Made by a program: the position numbers and the translations under genes. From Parvularia atlantis (taxonomy: Eukaryota; Opisthokonta; Rotosphaerida), in the NCBI GenBank assembly GCA_943704415.1, contig CALSCO010000032.1:1-15620 (forward strand): a stretch of 15,620 nucleotides of DNA, given 5' to 3'. Below, piece after piece: positions 7,897-15,610 of the stretch; position 1 is the stretch's first letter, and the number at the start of each line of letters is the position of its first letter. The notes under the pieces are model-generated. The model was not told the DNA's origin. It saw only the letters and a program-made list of their open reading frames with translations, and ran no database searches.

Positions 7897-7970
7897 CGAG
7901 AGAGACGGGATTCGAACCCGCGACCTTTGGCGTGACAGACCAATACTCTAACCTACTAAGTTACTCTCCC
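7897..7970 (-). tRNA. trnD(guc): tRNA-Asp (GUC)
   Basis: The cloverleaf runs from 7970 to 7897. The 7-bp acceptor stem (GGGAGAG/CTCTCTC) has one G-U pair. The anticodon loop CTGTCAC has GUC at 7936-7934. The T stem GCGGG/CCCGT surrounds loop TTCGAAT, and the discriminator is G, as expected for Asp. It is 23 bases upstream of rps12. Confidence 0.95.
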
Positions 7971-8000
7971 AATATTTTATATAATCTGATTAATTTATTT

Positions 8001-8026
8001 AATTTTATTAAATTTTATTAAATTTT
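8001..8026. repeat. 10-nt tandem repeat in trnD-trnH spacer
   Basis: The unit AATTTTATTA occurs twice in tandem with a partial third copy, in the 58-base spacer between trnH(gug) and trnD(guc). It is AT-only and likely due to slippage. Confidence 0.65.
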
Positions 8027-8028
8027 GG

Positions 8029-8103
8029 GGCGAATAACGGGAATTGAACCCGTAACCTTTAGATTCACAATCTAACACTCTAACCTATTGAGCTATAATC
8101 GCC
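8029..8103 (-). tRNA. trnH(gug): tRNA-His (GUG) with encoded G-1
   Basis: The cloverleaf has anticodon GUG (8068-8066) in loop TTGTGAA. T stem ACGGG/CCCGT surrounds loop TTCAATT. With U8-A9 fixed before the D stem, the acceptor is GCGATTA/TATTCGC, the extra 5' base G-1 is 8103, and C73 is 8029. This G-1:C73 pair is the His identity element. The acceptor stem has one U-U mismatch (positions 5/68). Confidence 0.95.
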
Positions 8104-8106
8104 ATT

Positions 8107-8180
8107 TATGTCTGGAAAGACTTGAACTTTCAATCTTTAGATTCGTAGTCTAACGCTTTATCCAATTAAGCTACAGACAT
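8107..8180 (-). tRNA. trnR(acg): tRNA-Arg (ACG)
   Basis: The cloverleaf is fully paired. The acceptor is ATGTCTG/CAGACAT with discriminator A. The anticodon loop CTACGAA has ACG at 8146-8144. The T stem is GAAAG/CTTTC with loop TTCAAGT. With A34 presumably modified to inosine it would read CGN codons, complementing trnR(ucu). It is the first gene of the minus-strand block and is separated from trnH by 3 bases. Confidence 0.95.
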
Positions 8181-8241
8181 ATGTTTATATTTAATATTAT
8201 ATGTATGTAATATATATTAAATAATAATTTATTGTACATGT
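8181..8241. promoter_or_regulatory. Divergent strand-switch spacer, candidate bidirectional promoter
   Basis: These 61 bases, nearly all A/T, separate the 5' ends of trnR(acg) on minus and trnG(ucc) on plus, where transcription of the two blocks must diverge. A 7-bp inverted repeat TTAATAT/ATATTAA (8191-8197/8214-8220) is visible. The promoter role is inferred from position only; no known promoter motif is recognised. Confidence 0.3.
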
Positions 8242-8312
8242 GCGGGTATCAATTAATGGTAAGTTGTTTGCCTTCCAAGCAAAATATATAGGTTCGATTC
8301 CTATTACCCGCA
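8242..8312 (+). tRNA. trnG(ucc): tRNA-Gly (UCC)
   Basis: This is a cloverleaf with acceptor GCGGGTA/TACCCGC (8242-8248/8305-8311) and discriminator A. The anticodon loop CTTCCAA has UCC at 8274-8276. The T stem ATAGG/CCTAT surrounds loop TTCGATT. It can read GGN by wobble. It is the first gene of the plus-strand block. Confidence 0.95.
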
Positions 8313-8345
8313 TTATCTTTTCATGATCTTTGAATTCATTCAAGG

Positions 8346-8431
8346 GCGGATATGGTGAAATTGGTAGACACATCAGATTTAGAAACTGAAGATGGTTAAT
8401 CCTCGTGAGGGTTCAAGTCCCTCTATCCGCA
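8346..8431 (+). tRNA. trnL(uag): tRNA-Leu (UAG)
   Basis: At 86 nt with a long variable arm, this is a class II tRNA. The acceptor is GCGGATA/TATCCGC (8346-8352/8424-8430), with discriminator A. The anticodon loop TTTAGAA has UAG at 8380-8382 and reads CUN. Most Leu in this window is TTA, so a separate UAA tRNA must be encoded elsewhere or imported. Confidence 0.95.
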
Positions 8432-8529
8432 TAATCTTCAGTATAAAAATTTTTTACTTTATAAAAATATATTTGAAATATTTTCTTATATAATTTATAA
8501 AATTATAAACAATGTTTTAAACAATAGAA

Positions 8530-11334
8530 ATGAGTTTAAGAACAAAATATAGTACAGCTCGTCGTCGTAATTATATTAGAGCTTCCTTAGATAAACATAA
8601 TTTTAGATTATTTAGAAGGTTTCAAGGTTTTCATTATTGGTTTAGAAAATCTAAAGATGCTGCTCGAAAATACTTTAAATTGAGTTTATCTATACAGCAA
8701 AAATTCAAACGTTATTATGGAAATTTAACCAATAAAGAATTAAAAAAATTATATACTATTGCAAAAAATTGTGAAGGAAATATCATTCATAATTTCTTGA
8801 AATTGTTAGAAAGACGTTTAGATATTGTTTTATATCGTTTACATTTTTCTCATAGTATTTTTAATAGTAGACAATTAATTCGTCATGGATATATTTTCGT
8901 AAATAATAAAAAAATTAAAAATATTAATCATTTATTACAACCAGGGGATTTAATTCAAATGGATGAACATTATTTTTATCTTTCATCATTGTTTTTATAT
9001 AATTACATAAAAAAAAAATTTGTTAATGATAAAAAAAGATTAATTAGAGTTAAAAAATTAACAGAATTACCAAGAAGACGTCGTTTTTTATCCTTTCTAA
9101 AACCCAAAAAGAGACGTAGATCAAGAAGTAAACTTCGTCGATTAAAAAATGTTAATGGGTTATACATAACACAATTCTTTAAATCTTTTTTAGAAAAAAG
9201 AAGACCAATATTTAAACGAAAATTATTACATTCAAAGCTAAGACGTGTGAAGAGAAGATTAAAATTTAAAATGAAATTATTAAAAAATCATATGTTCAGA
9301 CGTTCTAGATTGAAGAAATCTAAAGTAAAGCCTATAAAATTTTTATTTAAGTTAAAAAGAAATTATTTTGCCAAAAAATTTAGATATATTGATCAAAATA
9401 AAAATTTAAAATTTTATTATACTAAATTAAGAAAAAAACCTCTTTTTTTTAGAAAATTCAATTACTTTTTTGGACGTTTAAAATATGCCTACAAAAATCC
9501 TGAATTAAGAAAAAAAGTAACTTATTTTTACAAATTTTATTTGAGATCTAGAAAATATAAATTTGGATATTCTTATAGAAACAAATATCGTAAAAATAAA
9601 TTTTATAGAAATAATTATTATAAATATAATAAAAATAACAATTATAAATATAATTATAGAAATAATCATAATAAATATTATAGAAACAATAATTATAATA
9701 ATAAATTTGGTTATAATAAATTAAATCCAAATAAGTTCAACAATAATAATAAATTTAATCAATATAATAATTTCAATAATAATAATAAATTCAACAATAA
9801 TAATAAATATAATAAATTCAATAATGATAATAATAATATATTCAATAAGGATAAAATGAAATTAAATAATAATAATAAATTTGATAATAATAACAAATTT
9901 AATAATGATAATAACATCAAATTAAATAATAACAATAACATCAAGTTTGATAATAATAAATTTGTTAATAACAATAATAATAATTTTAATAAATATAATA
10001 ATAAATTTAATGAGAATATTAATAGATTTGATAAAGATCAAATTAAATTTAATTATAATAATAATAAAGATAATAATATAACTAAAAATATAAATAAGGA
10101 AACTCATAATAAAAATTTTAACAATAAACATAATAATCATTATAATAAAAATAAACCTTATTATAATAAAAATATAAATGGCATAAACAAATTAAAATCT
10201 AAGGAAGGATTACCATTAAACAATAAAAATTTATTCAAAAATAATAATGAAAAAAATAAATTTATAAATAATAAAAACAATATAAATTTAAAACATAAAA
10301 ATTATTTAAAAAAATTAGAAGATGAAAAAAGAGAAGAAGCTTTTATTGAACAAATGATTCCTTATTATGTAAGACCAAAAAAAAATATAATCCCTGTAAA
10401 TAATAACAATGATGTGAAAAAAAGAAGTTATAGTACTTTACCACCCATGATTGCCTCAATCATGATGGGGTATATAAAAAAATATTCAAAAAAAGGTACA
10501 AAAACAAAAAAATTTTCAAAATCTAAAAAATTTATAAATATAAATAAATTACTGCATTTTAATGAACCCAAAATTTATTTTAACTCACCACCTGCCATGA
10601 TACTAATAAAAAAAAAAATAAAAAATAAAAAAGTATTTAGCAAAAGACGATATAATAAATATAGATTTAATAAAAAAATAAGTTCACTAAAATATTTTGC
10701 AAGCGTAGACGAAAAAAAAAAATTTAAACGTAAACTAAAAAGGGATATGCTTAAAATTAAAAATCCTAAAAACTTATCATTCTGGAGAAAAAAAATAAAA
10801 ATGCATTTAAAGAAATCTAAACCGGTTTTAAGAGGAATAAGACGTAAGCCACCCTTCATTAAACGTAAGGGCAGACATTCCTTTATTAAACACAGGCATT
10901 CCTTCATTAAGCATAAATTTAGGAGGTATAAGTCTGTGAAAAAACAAATGCGTCAAAAAATAAAAAAAGTATTCTTTTTAATGGGAGATTTAACGTTTAA
11001 TTTTTATCAACTTCGAAGACGAAATTTAAGATGGTTTAATGATCTAAAAAGTTATTATAGATATCGTCGTTGGTGTCGTATGAGAGTGATAAAGAGAATA
11101 TTACGTTTAATTAAAAAAAAATATAACTTAAAAGTAAATAAATTTAGAAGGGTAAAACTTCATAAAAGAGCAATATTATGTTATCATTTAATATTACCTA
11201 ATAATTTCTTAATTAATTATAACATCATGAGTGCTTTCATGGTAGAACCTCCCAAATTTAGAGATTTACCTCACTTTATGGCTTTAAATATGTATGGTAG
11301 ATTTTTAGCCGGATTACATCATAAAATAACTTAA
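8530..11334 (+). CDS. rps4: Mitochondrial ribosomal protein S4 (uS4m), giant form with Asn-rich insertion
   Basis: This is uS4, a primary rRNA-binding protein of the small-subunit body and mRNA entry. Residues 1-90 are the S4 N-terminal part. The S4 RNA-binding fold is at about 91-145 (LERRLDIVLYRLHF, SRQLIRHGYIFVNNKKI, LLQPGDLIQM). The family C-terminal tail appears at about 885-934 (LPNNFLINYNIMSAFM, VEPPKFRDLPHF). Between them lie about 735 extra residues: a basic Arg/Lys/Phe-rich part (150-350), an Asn-rich tract (about 350-595) dominated by NNNNKFNN-like units, and a second basic part (596-880) with two proline-methionine segments and a heptad repeat RHSFIKH at about 782-795. Total 934 aa against about 200-350 typically. 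The conserved tail at the very end argues for a single insertion-bearing protein. It does not suggest a fused neighbour. It follows trnL by 98 bases. Confidence 0.92.
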   Translation: MSLRTKYSTARRRNYIRASLDKHNFRLFRRFQGFHYWFRKSKDAARKYFKLSLSIQQKFKRYYGNLTNKELKKLYTIAKNCEGNIIHNFLKLLERRLDIVLYRLHFSHSIFNSRQLIRHGYIFVNNKKIKNINHLLQPGDLIQMDEHYFYLSSLFLYNYIKKKFVNDKKRLIRVKKLTELPRRRRFLSFLKPKKRRRSRSKLRRLKNVNGLYITQFFKSFLEKRRPIFKRKLLHSKLRRVKRRLKFKMKLLKNHMFRRSRLKKSKVKPIKFLFKLKRNYFAKKFRYIDQNKNLKFYYTKLRKKPLFFRKFNYFFGRLKYAYKNPELRKKVTYFYKFYLRSRKYKFGYSYRNKYRKNKFYRNNYYKYNKNNNYKYNYRNNHNKYYRNNNYNNKFGYNKLNPNKFNNNNKFNQYNNFNNNNKFNNNNKYNKFNNDNNNIFNKDKMKLNNNNKFDNNNKFNNDNNIKLNNNNNIKFDNNKFVNNNNNNFNKYNNKFNENINRFDKDQIKFNYNNNKDNNITKNINKETHNKNFNNKHNNHYNKNKPYYNKNINGINKLKSKEGLPLNNKNLFKNNNEKNKFINNKNNINLKHKNYLKKLEDEKREEAFIEQMIPYYVRPKKNIIPVNNNNDVKKRSYSTLPPMIASIMMGYIKKYSKKGTKTKKFSKSKKFININKLLHFNEPKIYFNSPPAMILIKKKIKNKKVFSKRRYNKYRFNKKISSLKYFASVDEKKKFKRKLKRDMLKIKNPKNLSFWRKKIKMHLKKSKPVLRGIRRKPPFIKRKGRHSFIKHRHSFIKHKFRRYKSVKKQMRQKIKKVFFLMGDLTFNFYQLRRRNLRWFNDLKSYYRYRRWCRMRVIKRILRLIKKKYNLKVNKFRRVKLHKRAILCYHLILPNNFLINYNIMSAFMVEPPKFRDLPHFMALNMYGRFLAGLHHKIT
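9579..10312 (+). repeat. Asn-codon-rich low-complexity tract in rps4
   Basis: This stretch encodes about residues 350-595 and consists largely of AAT/AAC, AAA and TTT/TTC codons in irregular trinucleotide runs. It is typical of slippage-driven expansion. Asn appears at roughly every second or third residue, with Lys, Tyr and Phe between. Reverse-strand frames here (Leu/Ile-rich) are by-products. The frame is kept throughout. Confidence 0.85.
10876..10917 (+). repeat. 21-nt imperfect tandem repeat in rps4
   Basis: Two adjacent 21-base units (10876-10896, 10897-10917) encode HSFIKHR and HSFIKHK. A more divergent copy just upstream (about 10851-10875) encodes PPFIKRKGR. The duplication is in frame and fairly recent for the two close copies. 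Confidence 0.75.
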
Positions 11335-11357
11335 GTGAATCATTAAAACATTATTTT

Positions 11358-11430
11358 TGAGCCTAAATGGATTTGAACCATTGACTTTGCGCTTATCAAG
11401 CGCACACTCTAACCACTGAGTTACAGGCTC
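11358..11430 (-). tRNA. trnI(gau): tRNA-Ile (GAU)
   Basis: This is a cloverleaf with acceptor GAGCCTG/TAGGCTC (one G-U) and discriminator A. The anticodon loop TTGATAA has GAU at 11397-11395 on a 5-bp TGCGC/GCGCA stem. The T stem AATGG/CCATT surrounds loop TTCAAAT. It is the only minus-strand gene in the plus-strand block, convergent with rps4 (23-base gap) and divergent from nad4L. Confidence 0.95.
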
Positions 11431-11526
11431 ATAGTTTAAACTAGTTACAGTTTATTCTATGATGCTAAAAAAAAATATTTTCATATTTTATTATATATCA
11501 AAAAATATTTTTATTTGATAAAACAA

Positions 11527-11835
11527 ATGATGGTAAATTTAGTAACTTATTCCGCAATTGGTATGATTTTATATTTATTAGGTATTTTAGGTATTTTATT
11601 AAATAGAAAAAATATAATTATTATGTTAATGTCTATAGAATTAATATTGTTAGCCGTTAATTATAATTTCATAGTTTATTCAGTTTATTTGAATGATTTA
11701 ATAGGTATTTTGTTTGCCCTATTGGTACTTACAGTGGCAGCTTCAGAATCTGCAACAGGTTTAGCTATCTTGGTGGCATATTATAGAGTTAGAGGATCCA
11801 TATCAATAAAATTAATAAATTTCCTTAAAGAATAA
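11527..11835 (+). CDS. nad4L: NADH dehydrogenase subunit 4L (complex I)
   Basis: This is the small three-helix membrane subunit (NuoK homologue) that helps form the proton path between the quinone site and the antiporter subunits. At 102 aa it has a normal length. Landmarks are [29 protein letters not shown] with the essential Glu in SIEL, and the second buried acid in [17 protein letters not shown] chose the ATG at 11527 (another follows at once at 11530). An upstream in-frame TTG at 11515 adds only four polar residues and is not needed. It heads the tight nad4L-nad5-nad2-rps19 run, with 2 bases before nad5. Confidence 0.96.
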   Translation: MMVNLVTYSAIGMILYLLGILGILLNRKNIIIMLMSIELILLAVNYNFIVYSVYLNDLIGILFALLVLTVAASESATGLAILVAYYRVRGSISIKLINFLKE

Positions 11836-11837
11836 AA

Positions 11838-13844
11838 ATGTATTTATTGATAATATTCTTACCACTTTTGAGTGCTTTCATTGCGGGATTCTTGGGTAGA
11901 TATATTGGTGGAAAAGGTGCTCAATTTTTAACTACTTCCTTAATTTTTCTTACAGGCATATTATCAATTATTTCTTTTTATGAAGTAGGTTTATTTGGTA
12001 GTCCTTGTTATATAACCTTAATGAATTGGATTGATTCGGGATTATTACATGTATCATGGGGATTTATGTTTGATAGTTTAACAGTGAGTATGTTAGTGGT
12101 GGTCACAAGTGTATCTTTTTTAGTACACTTATATTCCATAGGTTATATGGGAGAAGATCCTCATGTTCCAAGATTTATGTCTTATTTATCTTTATTCACT
12201 TTTTTTATGATAATTTTAGTAACAGGAGATAATTTTGTTCAATTATTTGTTGGTTGGGAAGGTGTTGGATTATCATCATATTTATTAATTAACTTTTGGT
12301 TCACTCGTTTACAAGCCAATAAGGCGGCCATGAAGGCCATGATAGTGAATAGAATAGGAGATTTTGGGTTAAGTTTAGCGATGTTTGCCATTTTTTTTAC
12401 TTATAAATCATTAGATTTTTCAACAATTTTTGCAATTACTCCTTATATCCAAAATGAATCTTTCATATTGTTAAATATGGAAATTAATAAATTAAATTTA
12501 ATAGTTTTCTTATTATTCGTGGGAGCTGTTGGTAAATCTGCTCAAATTGGTTTACATACTTGGTTACCTGATGCCATGGAAGGTCCAACTCCGGTGTCTG
12601 CCTTAATTCATGCTGCCACAATGGTTACTGCAGGAGTATTTTTAATTATAAGATGTTCTCCTATTTTTGAATATTCACCAACGATATTGGTTGTTATAAC
12701 CATCATTGGAGCAGTTACTGCTTTCTTTGCAGCTACCACAGGCTTAGTACAAAATGATTTAAAACGTGTGATCGCTTATTCTACTTGTAGTCAATTAGGT
12801 TACATGGTGTTTGCCTGCGGTATTTCAAACTATTCAGTAAGTATGTTTCATTTAATGAATCATGCTTTCTTCAAAGCTTTATTATTCTTAAGTGCTGGGG
12901 CCGTGATTCATGCACTAAATGATGAACAAGATATGAGAAAAATGGGGGGTTTAATTCAAGTAATTCCTTTTACTTATGCCATGATGTTCATAGGTTCTTT
13001 ATCATTAATGGGTTTTCCATTTTTAACAGGATTTTATTCAAAAGATGTAATTTTGGAATTAGCTTATGCTAAATATACCATTAGTGGTACTTTTGCCCAC
13101 TGGTTAGGTACAATATCTGCTTTTTTTACGGCTTTTTATTCTTTTAGATTATTATACTTAACATTTTTAAATAATACTAATGCACAAAAGGAATCTTTAA
13201 AAACAGCCCATGAACCATCATTTAATATGTATTTTCCTTTAATGTTATTAGCTTTAGGTAGTATATTCATAGGTTATTTAACTAAAGATATGTTTATTGG
13301 ATTAGGAACCCCATTTTGGGGAAATGCTTTATTTATACATCCAAATCATTTAACTATATTAGATTCAGAATTTATAGATTATACAATAAAATTAACACCT
13401 GTGTTATTTAGTATAAGTGGTGCATCAATTGCATTTTTTTCTTATCATTTTTATAACAACATTTTATTTTATTTTAAATTTAATACCTTTGTAGGGTATA
13501 AATTATTTAGTTTCTTAAGTAAAAAATGGTATTTTGACAAAATATATAACGAATTTATTGTTCAAAAATCATTAGATTTTGGTTATAATATAGGATTTAA
13601 AACTTTAGACCGCGGTATTATAGAAATCATAGGTCCTTATGGTTTAGTAAATTTAATTAATCCTTTAACCAAACGTATTAATTCTTTACAAACTGGTTAT
13701 ATTTATCATTATGGTTTTATTATGTTTATAGGATTAATAATCTTTGTTAGCTTCATAGGTTTATGGACATTAACTCCTTACATTTCATATTATAAATTAT
13801 ATTTTTTATATTTTATAAGTTTATTTTTAATTTTTGTTAAATAA
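11838..13844 (+). CDS. nad5: NADH dehydrogenase subunit 5 (complex I)
   Basis: This is the distal antiporter-like proton-pumping subunit (NuoL homologue) with the long lateral helix at its C-terminal end. At 668 aa it has a typical length. Landmarks are [35 protein letters not shown] with Glu141, the NRIGDFG motif, [20 protein letters not shown] at about 228-247 (Lys233, His240), and [20 protein letters not shown] with His258. [16 protein letters not shown] and [20 protein letters not shown] follow. The gene is intact and intron-free. It begins 2 bases after nad4L and ends 3 bases before nad2, so the three are almost surely co-transcribed. Confidence 0.99.
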   Translation: MYLLIIFLPLLSAFIAGFLGRYIGGKGAQFLTTSLIFLTGILSIISFYEVGLFGSPCYITLMNWIDSGLLHVSWGFMFDSLTVSMLVVVTSVSFLVHLYSIGYMGEDPHVPRFMSYLSLFTFFMIILVTGDNFVQLFVGWEGVGLSSYLLINFWFTRLQANKAAMKAMIVNRIGDFGLSLAMFAIFFTYKSLDFSTIFAITPYIQNESFILLNMEINKLNLIVFLLFVGAVGKSAQIGLHTWLPDAMEGPTPVSALIHAATMVTAGVFLIIRCSPIFEYSPTILVVITIIGAVTAFFAATTGLVQNDLKRVIAYSTCSQLGYMVFACGISNYSVSMFHLMNHAFFKALLFLSAGAVIHALNDEQDMRKMGGLIQVIPFTYAMMFIGSLSLMGFPFLTGFYSKDVILELAYAKYTISGTFAHWLGTISAFFTAFYSFRLLYLTFLNNTNAQKESLKTAHEPSFNMYFPLMLLALGSIFIGYLTKDMFIGLGTPFWGNALFIHPNHLTILDSEFIDYTIKLTPVLFSISGASIAFFSYHFYNNILFYFKFNTFVGYKLFSFLSKKWYFDKIYNEFIVQKSLDFGYNIGFKTLDRGIIEIIGPYGLVNLINPLTKRINSLQTGYIYHYGFIMFIGLIIFVSFIGLWTLTPYISYYKLYFLYFISLFLIFVK

Positions 13845-13847
13845 ATC

Positions 13848-15341
13848 ATGTTTATAGATTATTTAGATATTTTTAAAAATAGTTTTAAATTATTTATTCC
13901 CGACATTTATTTAGGTACAACTTTATTGTTACTTTTAGTCATTGGTGTTTTTTATAATGTTTCAAAGAATGAAAAAATATCCATGGAAAATATTACCTGG
14001 ATGTCATTAGAAATATTAATTTTTACAATTTTATTAATGATAAATTATCCATATTTTCATGGTGTTATTTTAAATGGTCTGATTATCATTAATGATTATA
14101 CTTTAATTATTAAATTAATTATTACCATAAGTACTGCCATAGTTTTATTAATGGCTTTTCAATATTATAATTTTGAAAAATTTTTTTCATTTGAATTTAA
14201 TATTTTAATTTTATTAGCTTTATTAGGAATGAATTTATTATGTTCTTCTTATGATTTCATGATGGTTTTTTTAGCAATAGAATTACAAAGTTTATCTTTT
14301 TACATTATGGCATCTTTAAAAAGAGATTCTCAATTTTCAACTGAGGCGGGATTAAAATATTTTATTTTAGGAGCTTTATCTTCTGGTATTTTATTATTTG
14401 GTTGTTCTTTAGTTTATGGTTTAACTGGTTCTACTAATTTTGAAACATTAAATCATTTATTAACAGGCATTACTTTTAATTCTAATGAATTTAATGTTGG
14501 TATATATATAGGTGTATTTTTTATTTTAGTAGCTTTATTATTCAAAATGGCAGCTGCACCTTTTCATATGTGGGCCCCGGATGTTTATGAAGGTGCTCCA
14601 ACTATTATCACTGCGTTTTTTGCTATAGTACCTAAAATAGTGGTAATCGCTTTATTAATACAATTATTATTAGAAACCTTTTATGGTTTAATTGATCAAT
14701 GGCAACAAGTTATTATTTTTACTTCTATGACATCAATGATTTTGGGAGCCGTAGGTGCTATTCAACAAAAAAGAATTAAACGTTTTTTAGCCTATAGTGC
14801 CATTGGACACGTGGGTTATATTTTAATTGGTATCAGTTGTGGTACATTAGAGGGTTTACAATCTTCCATCATTTATATTATATTATATATCATAATGTCA
14901 ATTAATGTTTTTTCTATATTATTATCCTTATATAAAACTGAAGATAGTATAAGAATTAAATACATTAGTGAATTCACTGGATTATCAAAAGAAAACCCTT
15001 TATTGGCCATAACTTTTAGTATCATAGTTTTATCAATGGCCGGTATTCCTCCATTGGCGGGATTTATTAGTAAATTACAAATATTTTTTTCTGCTGTTCA
15101 TTCTTCTATGTATTTATTAGCCATCGTGGGAGTATTAACAAGTGTATTAGGTGCTGTTTATTATATTCGTTTTATTAAAATTATGTATTTTGAAAACAAT
15201 ATTTCTTATTTATATAAAAATGTAGATTTTATAAAAGCTTTATTAATATCTATCACTTATTTTATTACTACTTTATTTATCTTTAATCCTTCTTATTTAT
15301 TAATATTATCTCACAATTTAAGTTTAAATTTTTCATTATAA
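13848..15341 (+). CDS. nad2: NADH dehydrogenase subunit 2 (complex I)
   Basis: This is the third antiporter-like proton-pumping subunit (NuoN homologue). At 497 aa it is full length, as in bacteria and plants, unlike the shortened animal form. Landmarks are FLAIELQSLSFYIMASLKRD with Glu145, AGLKYFILGALSSGILLFG, KMAAAPFHMWAPDVYEGAPT at about 233-252 (Lys233, His240), and RIKRFLAYSAIGHVGYILIG. MAGIPPLAGFISK comes near the end. It follows nad5 in the bacterial nuo direction, but with nad4 missing from between. The 8 bases before rps19 suggest a common transcript. Confidence 0.98.
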   Translation: MFIDYLDIFKNSFKLFIPDIYLGTTLLLLLVIGVFYNVSKNEKISMENITWMSLEILIFTILLMINYPYFHGVILNGLIIINDYTLIIKLIITISTAIVLLMAFQYYNFEKFFSFEFNILILLALLGMNLLCSSYDFMMVFLAIELQSLSFYIMASLKRDSQFSTEAGLKYFILGALSSGILLFGCSLVYGLTGSTNFETLNHLLTGITFNSNEFNVGIYIGVFFILVALLFKMAAAPFHMWAPDVYEGAPTIITAFFAIVPKIVVIALLIQLLLETFYGLIDQWQQVIIFTSMTSMILGAVGAIQQKRIKRFLAYSAIGHVGYILIGISCGTLEGLQSSIIYIILYIIMSINVFSILLSLYKTEDSIRIKYISEFTGLSKENPLLAITFSIIVLSMAGIPPLAGFISKLQIFFSAVHSSMYLLAIVGVLTSVLGAVYYIRFIKIMYFENNISYLYKNVDFIKALLISITYFITTLFIFNPSYLLILSHNLSLNFSL

Positions 15342-15349
15342 TAAAAAAA

Positions 15350-15610
15350 ATGACGAGATCTAAATGGAAACCTTTGTATGTTCATGATAATTTATTAAGA
15401 AAAACTGTTAATATCAGTGATAATGAAAATTATAACCCAATTAAATCGTGGAATAGATCAACAACCATTCCCAACACCTTCGTTGGTCTAAGTTTTAATA
15501 TATATACAGGTAATTCTTTTAAACTTGTAAAAATAACAGAAGATATGGTGGGACATAAATTAGGAGAGTTTGCGCCCACACGTAAATTAGCCGTTTATAA
15601 AAAAAAATAA
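15350..15610 (+). CDS. rps19: Mitochondrial ribosomal protein S19 (uS19m)
   Basis: This is uS19 of the small-subunit head, near the A-site finger and uS13. At 86 aa it has a normal length. It opens with RSKWKP, then RSTTIPNTFVGLSFNIYTG, and the diagnostic VKITEDMVGHKLGEFAPTRK. Unlike rps4, rps7 and rps11 it has no extensions. In bacterial and many protist mitochondrial genomes rps19 is followed by rps3 and rpl16, so the next gene beyond the window may belong to that cluster. The window ends 10 bases after the stop. Confidence 0.98.
   Translation: MTRSKWKPLYVHDNLLRKTVNISDNENYNPIKSWNRSTTIPNTFVGLSFNIYTGNSFKLVKITEDMVGHKLGEFAPTRKLAVYKKK

Noticed and set aside
9548-10140. Leu/Ile/Tyr-rich minus-strand frames in the rps4 Asn tract
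   Set aside because: They are reverse reads of AAT/AAC repeats and only mimic membrane proteins.
9579-10312. CRISPR-like or satellite array
   Set aside because: The repeats are irregular trinucleotides in a maintained reading frame, without constant units and unique spacers.
10575-10907. Minus-strand frame of 110 codons opposite rps4
   Set aside because: It is antisense to a Lys-rich coding stretch, rich in Phe/Leu, and lies under a gene with a conserved tail downstream.
9000-11180. Group I or II intron inside rps4
   Set aside because: The frame is open across the whole insertion, the encoded residues show no endonuclease or maturase motif, and I see no intron core or domain V structure. 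An unusual intervening element removed at RNA level is not fully excluded.
11515-11526. TTG start for nad4L
   Set aside because: Two ATG codons directly follow and give the usual family length.
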